This document shows positions 7,660 to 16,654 of a DNA stretch of 64,000 nucleotides, one piece after another (the stretch's first letter is position 1; each line of letters starts with the position of its first letter). Below the pieces are notes generated by a model, which was not told the DNA's origin, searched no databases, and saw only the letters and a list, made by a program, of their open reading frames with translations. Source of the stretch: Mycobacterium sp. E1747 (GTDB lineage Bacteria; Actinomycetota; Actinomycetes; Mycobacteriales; Mycobacteriaceae); the NCBI RefSeq assembly GCF_001667775.1, contig NZ_LZJI01000084.1, forward strand, positions 1 through 64,000, given 5' to 3'. Made by a program: the position numbers and the translations under genes.

Positions 7660-8450
7660 CGATACTGACCGAGCACTCGGGCGCAGTCCGCACGATCACG
7701 CTCAATCGACCAAAGCTTCGCAACGCCATTGATATTCCGCTTCGACTGGCCCTGGCGGATGCACTCGAAGCTGCGGACCGCGACGCAACGGTGCGAGCCA
7801 TCGTGCTCACGGGAGCCGGTCCGATGTTCTGTTCGGGCGGTGACATTTCCACGATGCAGCGAATGTCGCCCACCGAGGCGCTGGAGCGGGCCCAGTTGGC
7901 GCAGCGTGTCATTCGCGCCATCTGGAATACGCCTAAGCCGGTGATCGCGGCGGTGGAAGGCGGCGCGATGGGCGCCGGTCTGGCACTGGCCGCCGCCTGC
8001 GATCGGGTCGTCGCCGCCAAGGACGCCCGCTTCGCGACCACGTTCCTCAATGTGGCACTTGCAGGCGACATGGGCGCCTACGCCTCCCTACCGGCCCGCA
8101 TCGGGGTGGCGCGCACCCGCCAGATGTTGTTGATGGCCAGGCCAGTCGACGCAGACACGGCACTGGCCCAGGGTCTAGTCGACGACCTGGCCGATCCGGG
8201 CCATTGCCTCGAGTCGGCTTTAGAGGATGCGCGTGCCCTTGCCGCGCGACCGGCGCAGGCACTGGGAGCCATCAAACGCATGCTCGCCGAAGCGCCGCGA
8301 CTGTCCGGCACTGACGTCTTGGATCTCGAAGCCAATCAACAGGCCGAACTTTTCGGCTCCGACGACTTCGCTGAAGGTGTCGCCGCCTTCCAGGAGAAGC
8401 GCACCCCGCGGTTCGGCCGCACAGACCTACCCCAAGGAGTGCCATCATGA
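7656..8450 (+). CDS. Enoyl-CoA hydratase/isomerase family protein
   Basis: A 264-residue crotonase-fold protein, third in the tandem set. Motifs: LTGAGPMFCSGGDISTMQ, VEGGAMGAGLALAAACD, then NVALAGDMGAYASLPARIG. The position that is usually Pro-Asp/Glu-Gly-Gly is GDMGAY here, so its active-site acids differ from the two upstream copies, consistent with a different reaction (isomerase or ring hydrolase). ATG 7656 overlaps the previous stop; the Rieske alpha gene starts at 8447 within its last codons. Confidence 0.9.
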   Translation: MTILTEHSGAVRTITLNRPKLRNAIDIPLRLALADALEAADRDATVRAIVLTGAGPMFCSGGDISTMQRMSPTEALERAQLAQRVIRAIWNTPKPVIAAVEGGAMGAGLALAAACDRVVAAKDARFATTFLNVALAGDMGAYASLPARIGVARTRQMLLMARPVDADTALAQGLVDDLADPGHCLESALEDARALAARPAQALGAIKRMLAEAPRLSGTDVLDLEANQQAELFGSDDFAEGVAAFQEKRTPRFGRTDLPQGVPS

Positions 8451-9697
8451 CTTCGGTGCTCAACGACCGCCTCGACCGGCTGATCCAGCGTGAGCGCGTG
8501 CACGGCTCGCTTTACACCGACCCCGACATCTTCGCCGAGGAACTGCGCAAAATCTGGTACCGCACATGGGTTTACGTGGGCCACGAAAGTGAGGTCGCTC
8601 AGCCCAACGACTACGTGCGCAAGCAGCTCGGCCGGCAGGACGTCATCATGACTCGCGACCGCGACGGCCAAATCCACCTGCTGCTGAACCGCTGCTCTCA
8701 CCGGGGAAACCAGGTGTGTGACGACGCCAAAGGCAACTCCGGGACATTTCGCTGCCCGTATCACGGGTGGACATTCCGCAACACCGGCGAACTCGTCGGA
8801 TTCCCCTTCTTCAAGGGTTACGGCCAACGCCAGCTCGACATGCCGCTGGGACGCGTGCCGCGCGTCGACAGCTACGGCGGCTTCGTGTTCGGCAGCTTCG
8901 CCCCCGACGGTCCCAGCCTGGTCGAGCACCTCGGTGCCGCCGCGGGGGAAATCGACCGCCTCACCCGGCTCTCGCCAGAGGGCAAGGTCGCGCTGAACGC
9001 CGGCTGGTTACAACACCAAACCCGCGCCAACTGGAAGTTGTTGGCCGAGAACGAAACCGACGGATATCACCCGCAGTTCGTGCACGGTTCGATCTTCGGG
9101 GTCACCGGAAGCACCATCGGACCACTCTACGGAGATTCCTCGACCGCCGTCACCCGCGACCTCGGTGGCGGTCACAGCGAGAACGACTTGCGGCCCGAAT
9201 TCCGCAAATTCGCCGAGCCGATGCGTTGGTTCGGCACCACCGAGTCCCGGGTGCCCGATTACGTCGCGGCGATGCGCGCCAAATACGGAGCCGAGGCAGA
9301 ACAGATCCTCATCGAGGGCGCCCCGCACGTGATGATCTTTCCCAACCTGTTCATCGCCGAGATACAGGTGTTCAATATTCAACCCGTCGCCGTCAACGAG
9401 TGCGTGCAGTACTCGACGGCCGTCCAATTAGTCGGTGCGCCGGAACTCAACCGGCGCATGGTGTCTCAGTGCATCGGTTCTGTTGGGCCGGCGGGGATGC
9501 TCTTGGCCGACGACACCGAGATGTACGAACGCAACCAGCGCGGGCTGGAGGCGCTGAGCCCCGAGTGGTTGGACGTGCGGCGAGGACTGAACCGGGAGCG
9601 GGTCGATGCCGAGGGCTTCACCATCGGTGGCCCGACGGACGAGACGGGCATGCGCGGATTCTGGTCGCACTACCGAACGTTGATGGAGGACAAATGA
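8447..9697 (+). CDS. Rieske ring-hydroxylating dioxygenase, alpha subunit
   Basis: The 416-residue catalytic subunit of an aromatic/cyclic-ring hydroxylating oxygenase. The Rieske [2Fe-2S] ligands are C83, H85 (RCSHRGN) and C103, H106 (CPYHGW). The mononuclear Fe(II) site is visible in ENETDGYHPQFVH (bridging D205, H208, H213), with a likely third ligand aspartate near residue 355 (DDTEMYERNQ). Partner beta subunit follows with 4-bp overlap. No reductase or ferredoxin is adjacent; the ferredoxin and FprB-like reductase at 23950-25805 could serve it. Expected reaction: O2/NADH-dependent cis-dihydroxylation or monohydroxylation of a ring. Substrate unknown. Confidence 0.93.
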   Translation: MTSVLNDRLDRLIQRERVHGSLYTDPDIFAEELRKIWYRTWVYVGHESEVAQPNDYVRKQLGRQDVIMTRDRDGQIHLLLNRCSHRGNQVCDDAKGNSGTFRCPYHGWTFRNTGELVGFPFFKGYGQRQLDMPLGRVPRVDSYGGFVFGSFAPDGPSLVEHLGAAAGEIDRLTRLSPEGKVALNAGWLQHQTRANWKLLAENETDGYHPQFVHGSIFGVTGSTIGPLYGDSSTAVTRDLGGGHSENDLRPEFRKFAEPMRWFGTTESRVPDYVAAMRAKYGAEAEQILIEGAPHVMIFPNLFIAEIQVFNIQPVAVNECVQYSTAVQLVGAPELNRRMVSQCIGSVGPAGMLLADDTEMYERNQRGLEALSPEWLDVRRGLNRERVDAEGFTIGGPTDETGMRGFWSHYRTLMEDK

Positions 9698-10224
9698 CTG
9701 CCACCGTGCCGGATGCCACGCTGTCGCCGTTGCCCGCAGGGTTCGACCGCTTCGAGGTCGAACAGTTCCTGTTCCGCGAAGCGCGCTACGCCGACGAGAG
9801 TGACTACGACGCCTGGGAGGCGCTGTGGACCGATGACGCCCTGTACTGGGTGCCTGCCAACGAGGCGGACTCCGATCCGCTCCGACAGATGTCGGTGATC
9901 TACGACAACCGGAGTCGTATTCGCACGCGGCTCAAACAGGCTCGTACCGGGCGGCGGTACGCAGCTGCACCGGTGTCCAACTTGCGCCGGTCGTTGTCCA
10001 ACATCGAATTCCTCGGTACCCGCGAGGCGCCGGACGGAGGCGCCGACCTCGAGGTGGGCGCCAACTTCCTGTTGCTCGAGTCGCGTGCGCGCGCGAACCA
10101 CCTGTGGGGCGGTCGGGTCACCTATCGAATTCGACGGACCGAATCCGGCTTGCGCCTGGCCTATAAGAAAGTGGTGCTGGTCGACAACGACAAGCCGCTG
10201 CCCACCCTGGGGTTCCTGATCTGA
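9694..10224 (+). CDS. Ring-hydroxylating dioxygenase, beta subunit
   Basis: A 176-residue protein of the SnoaL/NTF2-like fold used by dioxygenase beta subunits. It shows FLFREARYADESDYDAWEAL followed by WTDDALYWVP, RIRTRLKQARTGRR, and the strand-rich C-terminus ending DNDKPLPTLGFLI, all typical of the family. It has no catalytic metal; its role is to build the alpha3-beta3 hexamer. ATG 9694 overlaps the alpha stop (ATGA). Confidence 0.92.
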   Translation: MTATVPDATLSPLPAGFDRFEVEQFLFREARYADESDYDAWEALWTDDALYWVPANEADSDPLRQMSVIYDNRSRIRTRLKQARTGRRYAAAPVSNLRRSLSNIEFLGTREAPDGGADLEVGANFLLLESRARANHLWGGRVTYRIRRTESGLRLAYKKVVLVDNDKPLPTLGFLI

Positions 10225-10461
10225 ATGGGTATCCAATTCGACGACCAGGGGTTGCCGCCGATCATCGGGAGCGAGTTCGCCGAGGTATCGGTCTCCGTTG
10301 ACGGCGAAGCGAACTCGCGGCGTCTTCGACTCGAAGATCTGCGAACCGGGCGGGTTCGTTTCCTCGATGCGCTGGAACTGGAAACCCTGGTCTGGTTGCC
10401 TGAGCCGACGTTGACCGCGCTGATGGATCCGTCCCGCAGCAGATGGCGGGGGGAGTCATGA
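10225..10461 (+). CDS. Small dioxygenase-associated protein, unknown function
   Basis: A 78-residue acidic protein starting immediately after the beta-subunit stop (TGAATG) and overlapping the following thiolase start by 4 bp. It shows a short strand-rich region (EFAEVSVSVDGEANSRRLRL) and the segment FLDALELETLVWLPEPTLT. From memory, similarly small proteins with an LDPLELESLTW-like segment sit beside actinobacterial dioxygenase genes and are sometimes labelled dihydrodiol dehydrogenase, which seems wrong for this size. No cofactor motif is present. Its coupling to the oxygenase suggests an accessory or assembly role. Confidence 0.7.
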   Translation: MGIQFDDQGLPPIIGSEFAEVSVSVDGEANSRRLRLEDLRTGRVRFLDALELETLVWLPEPTLTALMDPSRSRWRGES

Positions 10462-11666
10462 GGCGTGCGGCAATCGTCGCTCCGGTACGCACCGCGGTCG
10501 GCACCTTCGGGGGCAGTTTGCGGCCGGTGCGCGCCGAGGACCTCGCCGTGCCTGTGGTGAAGGCGGTGATCGAGCGTAGTGGCGTACCGGCCGAGCTGAT
10601 CGAGGACGTCGTCTTCGCGCAGTCCTACGCCAACTCGGAGGCGCCGTGCATCGGCCGCTGGATCGCGCTGAATGCGGGCCTGCCGACCGCCGTGCCGGGC
10701 CTTCAGATCGACCGCCGCTGCGGGGGCGGACTGCAGGCCGTGATCACCGCCGCGATGACGGTGCAGACCGGTGCCGCCGATGTGGTGCTCGCCGGGGGCG
10801 TGGAGTCGATGAGCAACATCGAGCACTACACGACCAGCGCGCGCTGGGGGAGTCGGGCGGGCAACCAGATGCTCTACGACCGGCTCGATCGTGGCCGCGA
10901 GATGTCGCAGCCTGCATGGCGATTCGGTGTCATCAGCGGCATGATCGAGACCGCCGAGAACCTGGCCCTCGACTACGGCATCGATCGTGAGGCAGCCGAC
11001 GCGTTCGCGGTGCGCAGCCATCAGCGGGCCGCTGCCGCGTGGGACGCGGGACTCTTCGCCGAAGAGGTGGTGGCAGTAGAAGTTCCCCAGCGACGCGCGG
11101 ATCCAGTCGTCGTCGATCGGGACGAAGGCGTGCGCGCCGACTCAACTTTGGAGTCGCTGAGCAGGCTCAAGCCCATTACCAGCGGCGGCACGGTCACTGC
11201 TGGGAACTCCAGCCAGCAGAACGACGCCGCCGCGGCCTGCCTCGTGGTTGCAGAGGAGATGCTGGATCCGCTCGGTCTGCAACCTTTGGGCTTTCTCGAA
11301 GCTTGGGCCGCCGTCGGTTGTGAGCCGTCGCGGATGGGTATCGGCCCGGTCGGCGCAGTCGAAAAGCTGTTTGGCAGAACGGGTTTGACGTTCGATGATC
11401 TTGCGTTGATCGAAATCAACGAAGCGTTCGCGGTTCAGGTGCTTGCCGTGCTGTCAGGCTGGGGTGTCAAACTCGACGACGTCGATCACCGGCTCAACGT
11501 CAACGGGTCGGGAATTTCGCTGGGCCATCCGATCGGGGCGACGGGGGTGCGGATTCTGACTACGATGCTGCACGAATTGGAGCGGCGCGGTGGGGGATTG
11601 GCGCTCGAAACGATGTGTATCGGCGGAGGCCAGGGCCTTGCCGCGGTGTTCCGGGGAGTCGCATGA
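10458..11666 (+). CDS. Acetyl-CoA acetyltransferase (thiolase)
   Basis: A 402-residue thiolase that would cleave 3-ketoacyl-CoA with CoA. Nucleophile C88 lies in IDRRCGGGLQAV; the second part has NVNGSGISLGHPIGATG (His) and the second cysteine in MCIGGGQG. Length and motif order are those of complete degradative thiolases. The start is ATG 10458 (MRRAAIVAPVRT), overlapping the small protein's stop; it ends inside the start of the DUF35 fusion gene. Likely terminal cleavage step of the pathway. Confidence 0.93.
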   Translation: MRRAAIVAPVRTAVGTFGGSLRPVRAEDLAVPVVKAVIERSGVPAELIEDVVFAQSYANSEAPCIGRWIALNAGLPTAVPGLQIDRRCGGGLQAVITAAMTVQTGAADVVLAGGVESMSNIEHYTTSARWGSRAGNQMLYDRLDRGREMSQPAWRFGVISGMIETAENLALDYGIDREAADAFAVRSHQRAAAAWDAGLFAEEVVAVEVPQRRADPVVVDRDEGVRADSTLESLSRLKPITSGGTVTAGNSSQQNDAAAACLVVAEEMLDPLGLQPLGFLEAWAAVGCEPSRMGIGPVGAVEKLFGRTGLTFDDLALIEINEAFAVQVLAVLSGWGVKLDDVDHRLNVNGSGISLGHPIGATGVRILTTMLHELERRGGGLALETMCIGGGQGLAAVFRGVA

Positions 11667-12982
11667 AGCCATTGCTCGCCTACGCCGCGTACCTGCCTGC
11701 CCATCGGGTGGGCAAGCGCGTGGTGGCCGGCTTCGATGAGGACTCCACCACCATGGCGGTCGCAGCGGCTGCGGCAATCAGCTCGGACGAGTCGACGGCG
11801 CTGTATTTTTCGACCAGCACGCCGGCCTATAGCGACAAGACCAATGCCTGCGCGGTCCACGCCGCCCTGGGTCTGGACTCTGCAGTGTTTGCCACCGACC
11901 TGTGCGGTACCGGCCGCAGCGCCTTCGCCGCCATCCGTGCCGCCGCGTCTGGCGGCGGCACGGCGGTAGCCGCGGATGTGCGCATCGGCCGGGCGGGATC
12001 GGCCGATGAGAAGCGCGGCGGCGACGGTGCGGCGGCACTGAGATTCGGCGACGGCGAGCCGATCGCCCAACCGCTTGCCACAGCCACGCGCACGGCGGAG
12101 TTCCTCGATCGCTGGCGGCTGCCAACCCGCTCGTTTGGCCAGCAGTGGGAGGAGCGGTTTGGATTCGAGCGTTACGCAACGTTGATCCGCGACTGTGCCG
12201 CCGAGGCGTTACAGGCCGCAGGTCTTGCTGACGTGGATCACGTTGCCCTGGCATGCCCGAACTCCGCGGTCGTCAAGCGCGCCGCCACCCTGGTCAAGGG
12301 TCAGAAGTCGGTCGTCACACCGCCGATCGGATTCTGCGGAGCCGCGGACGCCACACTGGCGCTGTGCGCATCGCTCGATACCGCGGAACCGGGTGACACC
12401 ATCCTTTTGCTGTCGGCCACGGACGGCTGTGACGCCTTGGTGCTGCGCGTGTGCCCCGCGCTGGCCGAGCGCCGCCAGCCACGCCCGGTGGCCCAGCAAC
12501 TCAGTGGGGGAATCGCCGTCGACCGGCTGACGTACCTGTCGTGGCGTGGCCTGCTCGAGTTGGAGCCGCCACGTCGACCCGAGCCCGAACGCGCGGCCGC
12601 ACCGCCGGCGGGCCGCAACAGCTCGTGGAAGTTTGGCTTCGTCGGAACGCGTTGTGCCAATTGCGGATTCGTACACATGCCGCCCGCCCGGACGTGTCGA
12701 TCCTGCGGCAGGATCGACGCGATGGTGGCCGCACCGGCGGCGACACTGCGCGGCTCTGTCGCGACCTTCACGGTCGACCATCTCGCGTACTCCCCGTCAC
12801 CGCCGGTGGTACAGGTGGCTGTCGACGTGGACGGAGGCGGCCGGTGCACGCTCGAGGTCGCCGATGCGCAACCTGAGCGACTGACCGTCGGCGCGCGGGT
12901 GGGCTTCACGTTCCGCCGCCTGTTCACCGCGGGCGACGTGCACGACTACTTCTGGAAGGCGGCACTACTCGATGGCCAGTAA
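11663..12982 (+). CDS. Thiolase/HMG-CoA synthase-like protein fused to DUF35 zinc ribbon and OB fold
   Basis: A 439-residue two-part protein. Residues 1-300 look like a thiolase-superfamily (ketosynthase III/HMG-CoA-synthase-like) domain with LCGTGRSAFAAIRAA around the expected nucleophile position and a GFCGAADATLALCAS segment. Residues about 330-350 form a four-cysteine rubredoxin-like zinc ribbon (RCANCGF...CRSCGR), followed by an OB-fold segment (ATFTVDHLAYSPSPP, then VGFTFRRL). DUF35/ChsH2-type modules usually act as separate partners of thiolase-like or hydratase proteins in steroid side-chain degradation; here the partner is fused, and another thiolase-like protein follows with an 11-bp overlap. 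Confidence 0.85.
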   Translation: MKPLLAYAAYLPAHRVGKRVVAGFDEDSTTMAVAAAAAISSDESTALYFSTSTPAYSDKTNACAVHAALGLDSAVFATDLCGTGRSAFAAIRAAASGGGTAVAADVRIGRAGSADEKRGGDGAAALRFGDGEPIAQPLATATRTAEFLDRWRLPTRSFGQQWEERFGFERYATLIRDCAAEALQAAGLADVDHVALACPNSAVVKRAATLVKGQKSVVTPPIGFCGAADATLALCASLDTAEPGDTILLLSATDGCDALVLRVCPALAERRQPRPVAQQLSGGIAVDRLTYLSWRGLLELEPPRRPEPERAAAPPAGRNSSWKFGFVGTRCANCGFVHMPPARTCRSCGRIDAMVAAPAATLRGSVATFTVDHLAYSPSPPVVQVAVDVDGGGRCTLEVADAQPERLTVGARVGFTFRRLFTAGDVHDYFWKAALLDGQ

Positions 12983-14165
12983 CGGGATCGCCGGAAAAGT
13001 CGCGGTTGTGGGAATGGGATGTTCCAAGTTCGGGGAACGCTGGGATGCCTCCAGCGACGACCTGATCCTCGAGGCGTATCAGGAATGCCTGCAGACCGCC
13101 GGGGTCGCACGCGAGGACGTGGACGCCTACTGGCTGGGCACGTTGAGCTCCGGCCTGGGCGGGCTCACCCTGAGCCGCGCCATCGGAACCGATGACAAAC
13201 CGGTCACGCGTGTCGAAAACTTCTGTGCGACTGGGTCGGAGGCGTTCCGCAACGCCTGCTACGCGGTGGCTTCCGGCGCCTACGACGTCGCTATGGCCGT
13301 CGGTGTCGAAAAGCTCAAGGACTCCGGCTATTCCGGTCTGCTGCGTCAGGACCCGCCGGGCGACGGCACCGCTTCGGAGCTGTCGATGACCGCACCGGCG
13401 GCTTTCTCGCTGCTCGACCCCGCCTACTGCGCCCGCCATGGCGTCCATCCCGACGAGATGCGGTCGGCGATGACCCACGTCGCCTGGAAGAACCATGCCA
13501 ACGGTGCCCGAAATCCCAAGGCGCAGTTCCGATCACCAGTCGACAAAGAAGTGATCGACAAAGCCGCAAAGGTTGCTGGGCGGCTCGGTGTCTTCGACTG
13601 CTCCGGAGTCTCCGATGGCGCCGCATGCGCGCTGATCGTGCCGGCGGACCGCGCTCACGAGTACACCGAGGCTCCGATGTACGTCAAGGCGCTGGCATTG
13701 GTGGCGGGTTCGGGGCGCGGCAGCGTCGACGCCGGCTACGACTTCACCACCTTCCCCGAAGTCGTCAAGAGCGCCCAAGACGCCTACGCGCAGGCCGGGA
13801 TCACCGACCCCGCCAGGCAGCTGTCCCTCGCCGAAGTGCACGACTGCTTCACTCCCACCGAGATCGTGCTGATGGAGGATCTGGGGTTCGCTGACCGCGG
13901 GCAGGGATGGAAAGACGTCCTGGCCGGCGAATTCGACAGCGACGGACGGCTTCCGGTCAATGTTGACGGAGGTTTGAAAAGCTTCGGTCACCCGGTCGGA
14001 GCGAGTGGTCTGCGGATGCTCTACGAGGCGTGGCTGCAGTTCCGCGGGCAGGCCGGTGACCGGCAACTCGATGACCCTCATCTCGCCTTAACCCACAACC
14101 TCGGTGGACGGCCGGGAGGATGCGTGTCCTTCGTCTCGGTCGTCTCTCGCGATCGCACGAGCTAG
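12972..14165 (+). CDS. Thiolase-like lipid-transfer protein (SCP2-thiolase/Ltp type)
   Basis: A 397-residue thiolase-superfamily protein of the SCPx/Ltp branch. Likely nucleophile C85 in VENFCATGSEAFRNA; later motifs LAEVHDCFTPTEI, GGLKSFGHPVGASG and HNLGGRPGGCVSF. The Ltp type often catalyses thiolysis or retro-aldol cleavage of branched acyl-CoA together with a DUF35 partner, which fits the gene directly upstream. ATG 12972 overlaps that gene. The following SDR starts 12 bp after its stop. Confidence 0.9.
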   Translation: MASNGIAGKVAVVGMGCSKFGERWDASSDDLILEAYQECLQTAGVAREDVDAYWLGTLSSGLGGLTLSRAIGTDDKPVTRVENFCATGSEAFRNACYAVASGAYDVAMAVGVEKLKDSGYSGLLRQDPPGDGTASELSMTAPAAFSLLDPAYCARHGVHPDEMRSAMTHVAWKNHANGARNPKAQFRSPVDKEVIDKAAKVAGRLGVFDCSGVSDGAACALIVPADRAHEYTEAPMYVKALALVAGSGRGSVDAGYDFTTFPEVVKSAQDAYAQAGITDPARQLSLAEVHDCFTPTEIVLMEDLGFADRGQGWKDVLAGEFDSDGRLPVNVDGGLKSFGHPVGASGLRMLYEAWLQFRGQAGDRQLDDPHLALTHNLGGRPGGCVSFVSVVSRDRTS

Positions 14166-14177
14166 TAAGGAGCACAC

Positions 14178-15038
14178 GTGTCAGGACTTCAAGACCGAGT
14201 CATCGTCGTCACCGGCGCCGGCGGTGGGCTGGGACGGGCCTACGCCCAATTCCTCGCCGCCAACGGAGCTCTCGTCGTCGTCAACGACCTGGGCGGTGCC
14301 CGGGACGGATCGGGATCGGGAACGTCGATGGCTGACACCGTGGTGGAGGAGATTCGCGCCGCGGGCGGCCGCGCCGTAGCCAACTACTCGTCGGTGGCCA
14401 CCGAAGAGGGTGCGGCCGAGGTGATCGACTCGGCACTCACCGAGTTCGGCGCCGTGCACGGCGTGGTCAGCAACGCGGGCATCTTGCGGGACGGCGCCTT
14501 CCACAAGATGTCGTCGGAGAACTGGGATTCGGTGATCAAGGTCCACCTTTACGGCGGATACAACGTCCTCCGCGCGGCGTGGCCGCACCTGCGCGAGCAG
14601 AAGTTCGGGCGGATCGTCGTGGCCACCTCGACCAGCGGGCTGTACGGAAACTTCGGGCAGGCCAACTACGGTGCGGCCAAGGCGGGTCTGGTCGGTCTGA
14701 TCAACACGCTGGCGATCGAGGGCGCCAAATACGGCATCACCGCCAACGCGGTCGCACCGTTGGCTGCAACGCGAATGACGGCCGATATCGCGCCGCAGGA
14801 GGTGCTCGACAAGCTCGACCCTCGGCTGGTGGCTCCCGCGGTCGGCTACTTGGTGTCGGCACAGAACTCGGACACCGGCTCGGTGTTCGTCGTCGGCGGC
14901 GGACTCGTCCAACGGGTCGCACAGTTCCAAAACGATGGGGTGACGTTCAGCGAGGCCCCGTCACTCGACGAGATCGCCGACAAGTGGGCCGAGATCAGCG
15001 ACATGACCGCAGCAAAGCCGGGTGTCAACCCCGTGTGA
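14178..15038 (+). CDS. SDR of the peroxisomal MFE-2/17beta-HSD4 type
   Basis: A 286-residue SDR with features of the dehydrogenase part of multifunctional enzyme 2: TGAGGGLGRAYAQFLAANGA, VVNDLGGARDGSGSG insertion, SNAGILRDGAFHKMS, and NYGAAKAGLVGL carrying the Tyr-x3-Lys pair. The insertion and the long C-terminal extension (residues 245-286) distinguish it from the FabG-like SDR at 5328. GTG 14178 has AAGGAG upstream. Expected to oxidise (3R)-hydroxyacyl-CoA of a bulky substrate. Confidence 0.9.
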   Translation: MSGLQDRVIVVTGAGGGLGRAYAQFLAANGALVVVNDLGGARDGSGSGTSMADTVVEEIRAAGGRAVANYSSVATEEGAAEVIDSALTEFGAVHGVVSNAGILRDGAFHKMSSENWDSVIKVHLYGGYNVLRAAWPHLREQKFGRIVVATSTSGLYGNFGQANYGAAKAGLVGLINTLAIEGAKYGITANAVAPLAATRMTADIAPQEVLDKLDPRLVAPAVGYLVSAQNSDTGSVFVVGGGLVQRVAQFQNDGVTFSEAPSLDEIADKWAEISDMTAAKPGVNPV

Positions 15039-16654
15039 GCGGGGCTTCGATGCGTCGGCCCAGCGCGCACGTCGCCGCCGACACCAGCGCGACGGTCATC
15101 GACACCACCGTCGGCGAATTACTCGGCGCTCGAGCCTCCTGCCACCCCAACCGCGAAGCGCTTGTCGGTGTCGGTCATGACGGTCATGCAGTCAGGCTGA
15201 CGTACAGCGAGCTCTACGAGGAGTCGCGGCACGTCGCCGCCGCGTTGTCGAAGCTGACCGAGCCCGGCGACTATGTGGCGATCTGGGCGCCGAACATGGC
15301 CGAATGGCCGCTGGTGCAATACGGCGCGGCAATGGCCGGCGTGGTGCTCGTGGCACTCAACCCCATGCTCAGCGAAGCAGAACTGCACTACGCACTGACC
15401 CATTCTCAGGCGAAAGTCCTGGTGTACGCCGACCGTGTGCGAGATCGGTCGACGGCCGACGTGGCCCAACAGGTCGGCGCGCATTTGCCGCAGCTGCAGC
15501 TGGTTTCGCTGTCGCAACGAACGCGCTGGCGCGCCGACGTGGTCGACGATTCGTTGTTGCGCGAGCGGGAGACCCGCGACGCCGGCCAAGCCGTCATGCT
15601 GCAGTACACCTCGGGCACTACCGGGCGTCCGAAAGGCGTGCTGCTCAATCACCGCGCGATCGTCAACGTCGCCAAGCTGACGCTGGAAGCGGTCGACGCC
15701 GGCCACGGCACGCGCTTTTTGAACCCGCTGCCCATGTTTCACACCGCCGGCTGCGTCATCTCGACGCTGGGCCCATTGTGGAGCGCTGGAACGGTAGTGC
15801 TCGTGGAGCGGTTCAGTCCCGACCCGGTACTGGACTCGTTGGCCCGCGAGCGCATCGAGGTGCTGTTCTACGTGCCCGCGATCCTGTCGGCCTTGGTGAC
15901 CGCGCAACGCAGCCGTCAAAGTCCTGCGCCGCAACTGCGGCTGATGCTCGGCGGAGCCTCGAACGTGTCGGCGGAGCTGATCTTGTCTGCCGAATCCTGT
16001 TTTGGCGGAACGGTTGTCAACCTGTTCGGGCAAACCGAACTCGCCCCCGTGTTGACGCTGACGCGCCCCCGCGATACGCGTCACGATCGGCTGACCACGG
16101 TAGGACGGCCGCTGCCGCAGGTGGAGTGCAAGATCGTTGACGCCCACGGCCAGGTCGCCGAGGTGGACACGGTCGGAGAGATTTGCGCGCGCGGGTATCA
16201 ACAATTCCTCGAATATCTGCATGATCCCGAGGCCACTGCTGCAGCGCTCGACGATGAGGGATTCGTGCGCACCGGCGATCTCGGCATGATCGACGAGCGC
16301 GGCTACCTCACCGTCACGGGCCGACTCAAGGAACTCATCATCCGCGGCGGGGAGAACGTCTCACCGGCCGAGGTCGAGGGGCTCCTCGATCGGGATTCGC
16401 GCGTCGATCAGGCGGTGGTGCTCGGCTTGCCCGACGAACGGCTTGGGGAGATCGTCGCGGCGGTCATCCGTACGCAGATGCCGGGCGCGCGCCTCAAAGA
16501 CGAGCTCACCGATTTGCTGTGGTCGCGTACGTCGCCGCACAAGATCCCGGAGCGCTGGTTCGTCGCCGACGAGGTGCCGTGTACCACCACGGGTAAGGTC
16601 CAGCGTTTCGTGCTGCGGGAGGCCATTCTGCGTGGGGAGCTGACCGAGCTATGA
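15035..16654 (+). CDS. Acyl-CoA ligase (FadD type)
   Basis: A 539-residue ANL-superfamily adenylate-forming ligase. P-loop-like motif QYTSGTTGRPKGVLLNHRA near residue 190, NLFGQTELAPV (A5), TGDLGMIDERGYLTVTGRLK (A7/A8 hinge) and the catalytic lysine near the end in TTGKVQRFVL. Start chosen at GTG 15035 because it gives the GTGA overlap seen throughout this operon; ATG 15050 is an alternative. It would couple ATP and CoA to a carboxylate and feed the beta-oxidation enzymes upstream. Confidence 0.9.
   Translation: MSGASMRRPSAHVAADTSATVIDTTVGELLGARASCHPNREALVGVGHDGHAVRLTYSELYEESRHVAAALSKLTEPGDYVAIWAPNMAEWPLVQYGAAMAGVVLVALNPMLSEAELHYALTHSQAKVLVYADRVRDRSTADVAQQVGAHLPQLQLVSLSQRTRWRADVVDDSLLRERETRDAGQAVMLQYTSGTTGRPKGVLLNHRAIVNVAKLTLEAVDAGHGTRFLNPLPMFHTAGCVISTLGPLWSAGTVVLVERFSPDPVLDSLARERIEVLFYVPAILSALVTAQRSRQSPAPQLRLMLGGASNVSAELILSAESCFGGTVVNLFGQTELAPVLTLTRPRDTRHDRLTTVGRPLPQVECKIVDAHGQVAEVDTVGEICARGYQQFLEYLHDPEATAAALDDEGFVRTGDLGMIDERGYLTVTGRLKELIIRGGENVSPAEVEGLLDRDSRVDQAVVLGLPDERLGEIVAAVIRTQMPGARLKDELTDLLWSRTSPHKIPERWFVADEVPCTTTGKVQRFVLREAILRGELTEL

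Noticed and set aside
14579-15034. N-terminal extension of the ligase at 15035 into the upstream SDR
   Set aside because: The extension lies in the wrong frame of the SDR and is Arg/Gly-rich; the ligase family similarity begins only after 15050.
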